Positions 17,400 through 24,925 of a stretch of DNA of 64,000 nt are shown piece by piece. Position 1 is the first letter of the stretch. Each line of letters opens with the position of its first letter. Source of the DNA: Microbacterium sp. Root180 (GTDB lineage: Bacteria > Actinomycetota > Actinomycetes > Actinomycetales > Microbacteriaceae); assembly GCF_001428485.1 (NCBI RefSeq), contig NZ_LMHS01000002.1, positions 10,415 to 74,414 on the forward strand, read 5' to 3'. The notes beneath the pieces were generated by a model. That model was not told where the DNA came from, did not search any database, and saw only the letters and a program-made list of their open reading frames with translations. A program made the position numbers and the translations under genes.

Positions 17400-18002
17400 T
17401 CAGAGGTCAAGGCGCATCACCAGGCGGCGCTTGGTGGGATGGGTGATCTCCGCGAACCCTGCAGCCGTGAACGGGCCGAGTGCTCCGACGTTGAGTTCGT
17501 CCCAGATGACCTGCGAGCCGGCGGTGAGGAGGGGGTAGCCCTCGATGGCGGCGGCGCCACGGGCTCGGGCATGTTCGACGGCGGCGGCGACGAGCGGATA
17601 GGTGTGGCCGCGTCCGCGGTGGCCCTTTCGGACGATCATGCAGGCGATTGCCCAGACGGTGTCGTCGTCCTTGTCCTCGTCGCGTCCCGCCCAGGGAACG
17701 GGGGAGCCGCGGAGCCGGCCGAACACGCTGCGACGGTCGACGGCGCACCACGCGACAGGTTCATCGCCGTCGTAGGCGACGAGGCCGATGGTCTCGGCGG
17801 CGCGCGGATCGTCGCAGTGGGTCTCCTCGCGCAGGATGGCCCCGCGTTCGCTCGGGGGCATGTGCCACCAGTCACGGTCACCGAGACGCTGGCGCTGGCA
17901 CTGGCAGTTGCCGGCGGTGCCGGTGAGGATGGTCTGCAGGTCGTCCCACGTGGCCTCGTTGGCCGGGACGATCCGCAACTCCAGCGCGGCGGGGGCATCC
18001 AT
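17400..18002 (-). CDS. GNAT acetyltransferase, paralogue of the 8849-9433 gene
   Basis: A 200-residue GNAT-fold enzyme. The acetyl-CoA motif is RKGHRGRGHTYPLVAAAVEH, after VWAIACMIV. It shares with the protein at 8849-9433 the NCQCQ motif near residue 32, a Trp/Glu-rich helix, the strand GLVAYDGDEPVAW, the DDTVWA block and a final EGYPL, so the two diverged from one gene. ATG 18002 is supported by TACCCT ending 6 nt upstream on this strand (leaderless). Substrate unknown. Confidence 0.82.
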   Translation of the reverse strand: MDAPAALELRIVPANEATWDDLQTILTGTAGNCQCQRQRLGDRDWWHMPPSERGAILREETHCDDPRAAETIGLVAYDGDEPVAWCAVDRRSVFGRLRGSPVPWAGRDEDKDDDTVWAIACMIVRKGHRGRGHTYPLVAAAVEHARARGAAAIEGYPLLTAGSQVIWDELNVGALGPFTAAGFAEITHPTKRRLVMRLDL

Positions 18003-18084
18003 GGTCCGAGGGTACGCCCGCTCATCTCCGACGTTCGCGAGTGGCTCACCCAGGGCGTCGGAGATCGGGGAGTAGGGTGTGCGT

Positions 18085-18891
18085 GTGCCCCTCGCCCCTC
18101 GTGTCACGGTCGTGATCCCGTGCCGCGATGATGCGGAATTCCTCGACGCCTGCCTGGCGGCATTGGCGGGGCAGCAGCATCCGCCCGACCGCATCGTGGT
18201 GGTCGACAACGCGAGCACGGATGCCTCCGCCGACGTCGCGCGCCGCTACGGTGCCGACGTCGTCGAGGAGGCGCGCATCGGCATCTGGCCGGCGGCGGCG
18301 CGCGGCTACGACGAGGCCCTCGATGGTGCCGACATCATCGCGCGACTCGATGCGGACTCACGCCCGCACCCGGACTGGATCGCACGCCTCGTGCGAGGCT
18401 TCGTCTCGGACCCGGAGCTGGGCGTGCTCACCGGAGGAGCGGAGTTCTACGGCGGCAGCCCGCTCACCAACTACCTCGGCGAGCGATGGTACGTCGGCGG
18501 CGGGCACTACTGGGTGAAGAAGTGGCTGGGCATCCCGTTGGTGTTCGGCTCGAACTTTGCCATGCGCGCGCGGGTGTGGGAGCGCGTGCGCGACCTCGTG
18601 GACCGAGACAACGCGCGGATCCACGACGATCTCGATCTCACCATCCGTCTGCGCCGAGCCGATGGCGTGCGCTACGACCCGCAGCTGCGGATGCCCGTGT
18701 CGGCCCGCCCGCTGCAGACCGTCGGCGGACTCTCGCGCCGGGTGTACAAGGTCGCCACGACGTTCGCCGCGAGCTGGCCCGAGGGTGCGGCCTGGCGCCG
18801 TCGCGAGGACGACCGGTGGGTGGCGGATGCCGCGCCCGCCGCCCAATGGACCTCCGACGCCGACGACTGGACGCCTGAGTACGGTCGCTGA
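18085..18891 (+). CDS. Family 2 glycosyltransferase
   Basis: GT-A fold glycosyltransferase of about 268 residues. It starts VTVVIPCRDDAEFLDACL, has the nucleotide-binding VVVDNASTDASADVA, the metal-binding DADSRPHPDW (DxD-like), and an acceptor-side IHDDLDLTIRLRRADG. No transmembrane segment follows the catalytic domain, so it is probably a soluble or peripheral enzyme transferring sugar to a lipid or cell-wall acceptor. I prefer GTG 18085 over GTG 18079 because TAGGGT ends 6 nt before it (leaderless pattern). Donor and acceptor unknown. Confidence 0.85.
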   Translation: MPLAPRVTVVIPCRDDAEFLDACLAALAGQQHPPDRIVVVDNASTDASADVARRYGADVVEEARIGIWPAAARGYDEALDGADIIARLDADSRPHPDWIARLVRGFVSDPELGVLTGGAEFYGGSPLTNYLGERWYVGGGHYWVKKWLGIPLVFGSNFAMRARVWERVRDLVDRDNARIHDDLDLTIRLRRADGVRYDPQLRMPVSARPLQTVGGLSRRVYKVATTFAASWPEGAAWRRREDDRWVADAAPAAQWTSDADDWTPEYGR

Positions 18892-18947
18892 GCTCCGAAA
18901 GCGCCGGACCGGTGCGCATGTCCGGGGCACCGGCTACCGTGGCGGGC

Positions 18948-19373
18948 ATGTTCGAGATGACCGAGAGTGCGCTCGTCGCGGCATCCGCCGACACCGTCTG
19001 GAGTGATCTGACCGACGCCCCACGACTGGCCGAGTGGATCTGGCCGCCGCGGTTCGAGACCACGGCGGTCGTGGAGCCGGCCGCGCTCGGGCGGTGGGAG
19101 GTGCGCTCGTCGGTCGCCGATCTCGCCGTGCTCGGCCGGGTGGTCGACATCGACGCTCCTACGCGCCTGCGCCTCGAATGGCGGTGGGAGGGCGAGGAAC
19201 ACGCCACCGACGCCGAACTGACGCTCGACGGCGCCGCGGATGCGGCGACCCGCGTCACCGTTCGGCATGCCGGGTTCCTCTCGGCCGAGGAGCGCGACAG
19301 TCACATCGAGGGGTGGTCGAACTGCCTGCAGCGTCTGGTCGATCGGCACGGCGGGGTCGCGTCGTTCGGGTAG
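18948..19373 (+). CDS. SRPBCC-fold protein (Bet v 1-like)
   Basis: A 141-residue START/Bet v 1-like lipid- or ligand-binding protein. It opens with ALVAASADTVWSDLTDAPRLAEWIWPPRF, the usual strand-helix-helix of polyketide-cyclase-like SRPBCC domains, and ends with a long helix HIEGWSNCLQRLVDR, similar to AHSA1-type members. Ligand unknown. ATG 18948 is preceded at 7 nt by TACCGT, consistent with a leaderless mRNA of its own. Confidence 0.8.
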   Translation: MFEMTESALVAASADTVWSDLTDAPRLAEWIWPPRFETTAVVEPAALGRWEVRSSVADLAVLGRVVDIDAPTRLRLEWRWEGEEHATDAELTLDGAADAATRVTVRHAGFLSAEERDSHIEGWSNCLQRLVDRHGGVASFG

Positions 19374-19420
19374 ACGCACGGGCCGCGGCGACGGTCGGAG
19401 CCAGTCGCTAGCCTCGACAC

Positions 19421-19714
19421 ATGATCATCGAGTTCGAGGGCGACGTCTTCCGCTGGGACGCGCGAGAGGACTCGGCGTGGTTCTTCACGGCCGTGCCCGC
19501 CGAGCTGAGTGAGGACATCCGCGAGATCCCGCGCCCCTATCGAGGCTTCGGCGCCGTGCGCGTTCGCGCGCGCATCGGTGGCACGGAGTGGTCGACCTCG
19601 ATCTTCCCGTCCGATGACGCGTATGTGCTGCCGTTGAAGAAGGCGGTGCGCGATGCCGAGTCCCTCGTCGAAGGCGGTCCGGTCCTTGTGCGTCTCGACG
19701 TGCTCGACGGGTGA
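19421..19714 (+). CDS. DUF1905 domain protein
   Basis: A 97-residue protein made almost wholly of a DUF1905 domain: EFEGDVFRWDAREDSAWFFTAV, then the central VRARIGGTEWSTSIFP and the closing LPLKKAVRDAE. The domain is a small beta-barrel found in many bacteria, often beside YdeI-like proteins; its role is unknown. TAGCCT ends 6 nt before ATG, a clean leaderless start. Confidence 0.85.
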   Translation: MIIEFEGDVFRWDAREDSAWFFTAVPAELSEDIREIPRPYRGFGAVRVRARIGGTEWSTSIFPSDDAYVLPLKKAVRDAESLVEGGPVLVRLDVLDG

Positions 19715-19717
19715 GCG

Positions 19718-20578
19718 TCAGAAGCTGAGCCGGCTCGATCGCGGCGGATACATGGCGATGCCGCGGCCGAGCACCTTGCCCGATTTGTGGTGCAGGGCGA
19801 ACTGGGGGAGCATCGCCTGCCACAGCCGGGCGAGCTCAGCCGGCGGCTCGCCGTCGTCGATGACCTTCGTCACGAGGAACGACGCGATGTCGGCGAGCTG
19901 CAGGATCTCCCGGTCCCACATGCTGAGGTCCGTGTCCAGCCACAGGGGCTTGTCGAGCACCAGGTTGTAGTTGGGGACGCGGGTGAGATCCTTCTCGAGC
20001 TGCGACCGGATCTCGTGGATGCCGCCGCTCTTGAAGAGCGCTTCGTGCTGCGTCTGCTGGTCCGCGACGATGATGGCCGACTCGCCGGAGAGCTGATGCT
20101 CGAGCGTCAGTGCGATGTTGCGCTGCAGGTAGCTGTAGGCGATGCCGATGGGATTGGTGCCGATTCCGCGGGCGATCATCTTGTACTTGTCGACGACGTT
20201 GGCGAGGATCAGCGGCCGAAACACCGACATCGCGAGCCCGAGTGCGTGGAGGAACGCATCCATCGCAGCCTGGTCGGCGATGGCCGAGTACCCGGGCGGT
20301 GCGGAGTGCTTCCGCCCGGTGCGCAGGGACTTGGCGACGTGCAGCAGGTAACGGCCCTTGATCTCGGTGTCGTCCCACGAAGCTCCCGCGGCGGCCCCGA
20401 GGTGCTCGGCCTTCACGCGCAGCAGATACTCCGCGAGCGGCTTGCGGGCGCTGTCACGGATGCCGATCGCTGCCAGCGTGAAGAAGGCCGCGGTCCCGGG
20501 CACGAGCTCGGGCGGATCGATTCCGGGGACCGTGGCGAGCGACGCGGTTCCGGTCTCGTCGACGTAGAAGATGAGCAT
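19718..20578 (-). CDS. DUF3800 domain protein
   Basis: A 286-residue protein with the DUF3800 signatures: the N-terminal strand MLIFYVDETGTAS (the F-x-D-E-S/T-G motif) and the C-terminal LQLADIASFLV (the Q-x-A-D motif). Known members are predicted to have an RNase H-like fold with the two acidic motifs as metal ligands; they are frequent in mobile and defence-associated contexts, but a function is not proven. ATG 20578 begins exactly at the motif; a longer frame to 20617 adds non-family residues. It ends 3 bases from the convergent DUF1905 stop and lies next to the pilus operon's structured leader. Confidence 0.82.
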   Translation of the reverse strand: MLIFYVDETGTASLATVPGIDPPELVPGTAAFFTLAAIGIRDSARKPLAEYLLRVKAEHLGAAAGASWDDTEIKGRYLLHVAKSLRTGRKHSAPPGYSAIADQAAMDAFLHALGLAMSVFRPLILANVVDKYKMIARGIGTNPIGIAYSYLQRNIALTLEHQLSGESAIIVADQQTQHEALFKSGGIHEIRSQLEKDLTRVPNYNLVLDKPLWLDTDLSMWDREILQLADIASFLVTKVIDDGEPPAELARLWQAMLPQFALHHKSGKVLGRGIAMYPPRSSRLSF

Positions 20579-20622
20579 CGCGAACAGTCTCTCGCACCTT
20601 TGCGGAGCGTCACGCAACCCGA

Positions 20623-20650
20623 TTGATATATCAGTGGAGTCGCATATATT
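20623..20650 (+). promoter_or_regulatory. Sigma70-type promoter of the pilus operon
   Basis: TTGATA (20623-20628), a 16-base spacer and TATATT (20645-20650) form the best consensus promoter in the window, inside a local AT-rich patch. Transcription should begin near 20657, giving the pilin mRNA a leader of about 225 nt. Confidence 0.6.
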
Positions 20651-20656
20651 CAGGCG

Positions 20657-20882
20657 GCTCGCCGCTCTTCCTCAGCAAAACCTCAGGAAGCTGCTTGCGG
20701 AATCTTGGGGGAAAACCCCTTTTGTCCTTCCATGAGAAGTCCCTAATGTCAGTAGCGGGGAAGGGATACATGCCAGGGCATGAATCCGAAGTGAGAAACC
20801 TGAGCCGGCTGGCAGACTGGGCGAAAACGCGGTCCGATCAGGGATGTTTTGTCAAATTCATCCGATCAGAAAGCTGTCCGCC
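20657..20882 (+). promoter_or_regulatory. Long structured 5' leader of the pilin gene
   Basis: No gene is visible in this interval. It contains a terminator-like GGGG-AAAA-CCCC-TTTT at 20708-20723. CCTTCC (20726-20731) can pair with GGAAGG (20759-20764). A hairpin GGATACATGCC / GGCATGAATCC spans 20764-20787. CCGATCAG occurs at about 20834 and 20862. A terminator-like element inside a leader with competing pairings is the layout of an attenuator or riboswitch. I could not match it to the c-di-GMP, cobalamin or ydaO classes by eye. Confidence 0.4.
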
Positions 20883-21254
20883 ATGCGCACCTTCATCAAG
20901 AACTACCTCGAGGCCGAGAAGGCCCGTCGCGAGGAGAACGGCGACGCCGGCTTCTCCCTCATCGAGCTCATCGTCGTCGTCGTGATCCTCGGCATCCTCG
21001 CCGCGGTCGCGATCCCCGTATTCCTCGGCCTGCAGGCTCAGGCCGAGCAGACCGCGCAGGACGCCGTCGCCGGCAACGCGGCGAGCCAGGCTGCCTCCGA
21101 GCTGGCACAGGACACGGCGCTCGCCGACGTCGACTTCACGACGCTCGAGGGCGACGACTACACGATCACCACCAGCGGTGCAGACCTCGACGATTTCTGC
21201 ATCAGCGTCTCCGGTCCCGGCGCAGCCGATTCGACGTCCGGTCCCGGCTGCTGA
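20883..21254 (+). CDS. pilA: Type IV major pilin
   Basis: The 123-residue pre-pilin has a charged leader of about 23 residues followed by the prepilin peptidase site and the pilin helix GFSLIELIVVVVILGILA. Cleavage after Gly gives N-terminal Phe with Glu at mature position 5, needed for fibre assembly. The globular part is short and ends with two cysteines (DFCISV and the final Cys), the usual D-loop disulfide. ATG 20883 is preferred to 20844 because the leader then has normal length. First gene of the pilus operon, after a long leader and before very stable hairpins. Confidence 0.9.
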   Translation: MRTFIKNYLEAEKARREENGDAGFSLIELIVVVVILGILAAVAIPVFLGLQAQAEQTAQDAVAGNAASQAASELAQDTALADVDFTTLEGDDYTITTSGADLDDFCISVSGPGAADSTSGPGC

Positions 21255-21264
21255 TAACCGACCT

Positions 21265-21302
21265 GTCCGGAGCCGGCTACACCCGATCAGCCGGCTCCGG
21301 AC
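21265..21302 (+). terminator. Strong hairpin after the pilin gene
   Basis: GTCCGGAGCCGGCT (21265-21278) pairs perfectly with AGCCGGCTCCGGAC (21289-21302) around a 10-nt loop, 11 bases after the pilin stop. It has no T tract. It may partly end transcription or protect the pilin mRNA, so that pilin exceeds the downstream minor pilins. Confidence 0.65.
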
Positions 21303-21341
21303 CGACAGACCGTCTAAGGGACTGATCCAGACCAGGGCTTT

Positions 21342-21418
21342 GCGTCCCCAGCGCACCCCCGAGGCCTGTGAGCCCGAAGACCGAGGCGCAGTCCACGCGT
21401 CCCCAGCGCAAGGACTGC
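21342..21418 (+). repeat. Direct repeat GCGTCCCCAGCGCA (two copies) plus inverted repeat
   Basis: GCGTCCCCAGCGCA occurs at 21342-21355 and 21397-21410. The second copy is enclosed by GCAGTCC (21388-21394) and GGACTGC (21412-21418), an inverted repeat that would display it in a loop. It lies in the noncoding gap between major and minor pilin genes. Confidence 0.55.
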
Positions 21419-21429
21419 ATCTCTCCAAG

Positions 21430-21464
21430 GCCAGGGCGACCTCTCCCCAGGAGGTCGCCCTGGC
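21430..21464 (+). terminator. Second strong hairpin before the minor pilin genes
   Basis: GCCAGGGCGACCTC (21430-21443) pairs perfectly with GAGGTCGCCCTGGC (21451-21464) around a 7-nt loop. It is followed by AAAAA rather than T residues, so it is not a standard terminator on the plus strand. It ends about 15 bases before the ribosome site of the next gene. Confidence 0.55.
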
Positions 21465-21488
21465 AAAAACCGCATGAGGAGGTGGGAC

Positions 21489-21902
21489 ATGTTTCGCAGT
21501 GAAGATGACGGGTTCAGCCTCGTCGAGGTCATCATCGCGATGTTCCTCCTCATGGTGCTCGCCCTCGCGGTGCTGCCGCTGATGGTCGGCGCGACCCGGG
21601 TGAGTGTCGCGAATCGCGACCTCGCCGGCGCCAACACTTTCGCCAACGGGCAGCTCGCGCCGATCAAGGCGGCCTTCCCGAACGACCCTGCCACCCCGAC
21701 GAGCTGCGCGGCCCTCCGGTCGCAGGCCGTGACCGACGTGCCCGACCCGGCCGGAACCGGACTCATCGCCGACATCACCGTCGGCGCGTGCCCCGCGACC
21801 TATCCGGGCATCGTCCTCGTGACAGTCCTGGTCGAGGACGCCGCCGATCCCGGTCAGACCCTTGTCAGGCTCCCCACCCGCATCCTGGTGTCGGCAGCAT
21901 GA
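21489..21902 (+). CDS. Minor pilin, PilV/GspI-like
   Basis: A 137-residue prepilin-like protein. The short leader MFRSEDDG is followed by the processing and helix motif FSLVEVIIAMFLLMVLALAVLP, with Glu at mature position 5. The exported part has a cysteine pair. ATG 21489 is chosen over 21474 because GAGGAGGT lies just upstream. Its stop overlaps the next start (ATGA at 21899). In type IV pili such minor pilins prime the fibre and sit at its tip. The PilV label is by length and position only. Confidence 0.8.
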   Translation: MFRSEDDGFSLVEVIIAMFLLMVLALAVLPLMVGATRVSVANRDLAGANTFANGQLAPIKAAFPNDPATPTSCAALRSQAVTDVPDPAGTGLIADITVGACPATYPGIVLVTVLVEDAADPGQTLVRLPTRILVSAA

Positions 21903-22516
21903 ACAACGACGACTCCGGCCTCTCGCTCGTCGAGCTCCTCGTCTACGCCGCCGTCTCCGCGCTGTTCCTCGGCCTGCTCGCTCTCATGTTCGTCAACGGC
22001 ATCCAGGCGCAGGCGCAGACGACCGATCGCGACACCGCCACCGGCCGCGCCAGCGCGGTGAGCGACTCCATCCTGACGTCCATCCGCAACGCGAGCGCCT
22101 TCACGATCGTCGGCGCCAATCGTGCGCTGATCGCGAAGGTGTCGACGGCGGGGGGCGGATTCGAATGCCGGGCGTGGGTGCTCACCACGGGCGGCGACGT
22201 GCGCTACACGACCTCTTCGTCCGCCATCTCCACCGGATCCACGACAGGGTGGGCGCTCCTCGTCGACGGCGACCCGGCGACAGGGAGCGGCGCGACGGCC
22301 TCCCTCGCCCGGCGTGACGGCAATCACCTCGACGGATCTCCGAAGTTCACCCCCATCGACGCCGACGGCGACGGGCTCACCGACGCCTTCTCGCGCACCG
22401 GGCAGACGCTATCCATCGGCCTCCAGATCACGCTCGGCGACGCCGATGTCCCGGTATCGAACGGCGTCACTGCACAGGCCACCACGGACGGAACGAGTAC
22501 AACGGCATGCTGGTGA
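21899..22516 (+). CDS. Minor pilin, PilW/GspJ-like
   Basis: A 205-residue prepilin-like protein: leader MNNDDSG, then LSLVELLVYAAVSALFLGLLAL with Glu5. A long polar ectodomain contains SDSILTSIRNASAF, typical of PilW/GspJ proteins, and an Asp-rich loop DADGDGLTD that looks like a calcium-binding site. Two cysteines (ECRAW and the penultimate residue) could pair. It overlaps the preceding stop by four bases. Likely part of the pilus-tip priming complex. Confidence 0.8.
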   Translation: MNNDDSGLSLVELLVYAAVSALFLGLLALMFVNGIQAQAQTTDRDTATGRASAVSDSILTSIRNASAFTIVGANRALIAKVSTAGGGFECRAWVLTTGGDVRYTTSSSAISTGSTTGWALLVDGDPATGSGATASLARRDGNHLDGSPKFTPIDADGDGLTDAFSRTGQTLSIGLQITLGDADVPVSNGVTAQATTDGTSTTACW

Positions 22517-24075
22517 ACATGAATCGCCGACTCCGCAGCGCCGATGAAGGGGGTTCCGCCCTCGTCTCGGTCCTGGTCATCATGCTCGTCCTGAGCATCG
22601 CCGGCATGGCCCTCGCGGCGATCGTGACGAACACCACGATGACCCTCGTGGACAGCCGCAGTACGACGCAGTCCCGCGCATCGGCGGATGCCGGCCTGGC
22701 GGACGCGGTCGGGGGGCTGCGGCGCGGCACCCTGGCATGCGGCGGAGTGGAGCGCGATGTCCCGGTCGATTCGGCCGTGGCGACATCGCCGACCTACAGC
22801 TATCGCGTCGTATGCGGCGCGGGGCTCGCGACGGTCACTGCCACGGGCGAGGCCGCGAACGGGATGACCACGACCCAGGCCGTCTACCGCTACACCGAGA
22901 CGCCGTCGAGCGACGGCGACATGGTCTTCTTCGGGACGAGCGAGGTCAAGTTCAGCTACGAAGTGAGGACTTCGGCGCCCGGCCGGCTTCTCAAGATCGT
23001 CGTACCGCAGGCGACATTCACCTGTCAGGCACTGATCCCGGGCAACATCACCGTGGGCGGGAACATCGCGGCGAACGGCGGCTGCACGATCAAGGGCGAC
23101 GTCAACGCCACCGGCACCGTGGACATGTGCTGCGGCAGCGACACGATCGAGGGAGACCTGTCGACCTCGGGTACCGGGAGCGGCACCGTCCGCGGGACCG
23201 TGCTCGGCGATCTGCACGCGAACGGCACGCTGGAGTTCGGATGGGAGGGCAAGCGCGTGGGCGGGGCCGTGACCACCAGCGGCAACGTGAAGCTGGGCAA
23301 TGTGCGGATCGACGGCTCGCTCACCATGCCGACCGCCCGCACGTACACCCCGCAGAGCGGTACGGTCACGGGCGGCGTCGTCCGTCTTGCCAGTGTGCCC
23401 GGCCCGACGGCTCCCACGCTGCCCGCGTGGTTCGAGTACAAGTACAAGACGACCGACTTCCCGGGGTACAACACCCTGACCCTCGTGAACTCCGGCAGCG
23501 GACCGGGCACCTGCAACTACTTCAACTCCTCGCCGGGAACGGGGTGGACAACCTCGATCGGCGCGTACACCGTCCCGACCGTGATCGATGCCCGCGCATG
23601 CTCGGTCCTCAGTTCGAACATGGGCGCGATCCCGGTGATCCCGGTGAAGACCAACATCGTGTTCCTGGCCAAGAAGTACGATCTCACCGCGCTCACGATG
23701 AAGGCGGCGACCGGCCTGGCATCCAAGCCCAAGGTGTGGTTCATCACGGAAGACATCAATGCGACGGACGCAAAGCCCACCTGCGGATCCGGCTATGGGC
23801 CGATCGGCATCAATGGGACCGTGATGGCGACGAGCATCACCGCGATGGCCTACTCGCCTTGTGCGATCTCGGTCTCAGGTGGCGCGTCGGGCATCAGCGA
23901 CAAGTGGAACGGAGCGTTCTACGGCGGTGGCTGGAACTACGGGGGCGGGATCGAATTCACCGCCGACCCGATCGGCGTCCCCGGGATGTCCAGCAGCAGC
24001 AGCAGCGGTTCCGCAACGGGCACCCTCGGAAGCCTGGTCTCACAGCGCGACATCGCACCGCAGGAGATCCCGTGA
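22507..24075 (+). CDS. Large PilX-like minor pilin or adhesin with beta-helix insert
   Basis: A protein of up to 522 residues. The N-terminus GGSALVSVLVIMLVLSIAGMALAA resembles PilX, which lacks the canonical G-F-x-x-x-E site. The unusual part is a stretch of short repeats around residues 175-285 (NITVGGNIAANGG, GDVNATGTVDM, GDLSTSGTGSGTV, GDLHANGTLEF, GAVTTSGNVKL), which looks like a beta-helix of bactofilin or adhesin type. A Ser-rich tail (SSSSSSGSATG) precedes the end. It is far larger than usual PilX (about 200 residues), suggesting a tip adhesin. ATG 22507 overlaps the previous gene; ATG 22519 is an alternative. Confidence 0.72.
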   Translation: MLVNMNRRLRSADEGGSALVSVLVIMLVLSIAGMALAAIVTNTTMTLVDSRSTTQSRASADAGLADAVGGLRRGTLACGGVERDVPVDSAVATSPTYSYRVVCGAGLATVTATGEAANGMTTTQAVYRYTETPSSDGDMVFFGTSEVKFSYEVRTSAPGRLLKIVVPQATFTCQALIPGNITVGGNIAANGGCTIKGDVNATGTVDMCCGSDTIEGDLSTSGTGSGTVRGTVLGDLHANGTLEFGWEGKRVGGAVTTSGNVKLGNVRIDGSLTMPTARTYTPQSGTVTGGVVRLASVPGPTAPTLPAWFEYKYKTTDFPGYNTLTLVNSGSGPGTCNYFNSSPGTGWTTSIGAYTVPTVIDARACSVLSSNMGAIPVIPVKTNIVFLAKKYDLTALTMKAATGLASKPKVWFITEDINATDAKPTCGSGYGPIGINGTVMATSITAMAYSPCAISVSGGASGISDKWNGAFYGGGWNYGGGIEFTADPIGVPGMSSSSSSGSATGTLGSLVSQRDIAPQEIP

Positions 24076-24899
24076 TCCTCTCATCCGCCGCCATCGCGAC
24101 GATCCTGGTCTTCGCGGCCGCCTTCGGGCTGGTGATCGGCTCATTCCTCAACGTCGTGGTCTACCGGGTGCCCGCAGGCCTTCCGCTCACGCGTGAGAGC
24201 CGCTGCCCGCGATGCGACTCGCCCGTCCGGCCGCAGCACAACGTGCCCGTCCTCTCCTGGCTGATGCTGCGCGGGGGATGCGCCGACTGCGGGGAGCCGA
24301 TCTCGGCCCGCTATCCCCTCGTCGAGCTCGCGACCGGAGCGGCGTTCGTCCTCGTCGCATGGGCATTCATCGAAGCCGCACTGCCGATGCGCGGCGCGGA
24401 TGTGGTGGTGCTCGTCGCCTACCTCTACTTCGCAGCGATCTCGATCGCACTGAGCCTCATCGACCTCGAGACCCACCGGCTGCCGAACGGGATCGTCCTG
24501 CCGAGCTACGTCGTCGCCGGCATCCTCTTCGTACTCGCCGCCGCGCTCGGCGGCTCATGGTCGTCGCTGCTCAGCGCGGCGGTCGGCGGCGCAGCCCTCT
24601 TCGCGTTCTACTTCGTCCTCCGGCTCGTGCGGCCCGGGGGCATGGGCGGCGGCGATGTGAAGCTCGCGGGCGTGATCGGGATCTATCTGGGCTGGCTGGG
24701 ATGGGGCGCGCTGATCGTCGGCGGATTCGCCGCATTCCTGCTGGGCGGGATCTTCGGCGGCGCGCTCCTGCTCGCACGCCGCGCGGGACGCAAGACGGCG
24801 ATCCCGTTCGGCCCATGGATGCTCGTCGGCGCATGGGTGGGGATTTTCGCGGGGCAGGCGCTCGCGGCTTGGTATCTGGGAATTCTGGCGATCGCGTAG
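24072..24899 (+). CDS. pilD: Prepilin peptidase / N-methyltransferase
   Basis: Membrane aspartic protease of about 275 residues that removes prepilin leaders and methylates the new N-terminus. The cytoplasmic loop keeps both zinc-binding CxxC pairs (CPRCDSPV and CADCGEPI). The two catalytic aspartates are in SLIDLETHRLPN and GGGDVKLAG. About eight hydrophobic segments are present. GTG 24072 shares bases with the upstream stop (GTGA). Its substrates are presumably the pilins encoded just upstream. Confidence 0.93.
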   Translation: MILSSAAIATILVFAAAFGLVIGSFLNVVVYRVPAGLPLTRESRCPRCDSPVRPQHNVPVLSWLMLRGGCADCGEPISARYPLVELATGAAFVLVAWAFIEAALPMRGADVVVLVAYLYFAAISIALSLIDLETHRLPNGIVLPSYVVAGILFVLAAALGGSWSSLLSAAVGGAALFAFYFVLRLVRPGGMGGGDVKLAGVIGIYLGWLGWGALIVGGFAAFLLGGIFGGALLLARRAGRKTAIPFGPWMLVGAWVGIFAGQALAAWYLGILAIA

Positions 24900-24925
24900 G
24901 CGATCAACGAGAGAGGGGAGAGGTC

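Noticed and set aside
20657-20882. A known c-di-GMP, cobalamin or ydaO riboswitch in the pilin leader
   Set aside because: I compared the conserved sequence blocks from memory and found no convincing match, so only a generic structured leader is reported.
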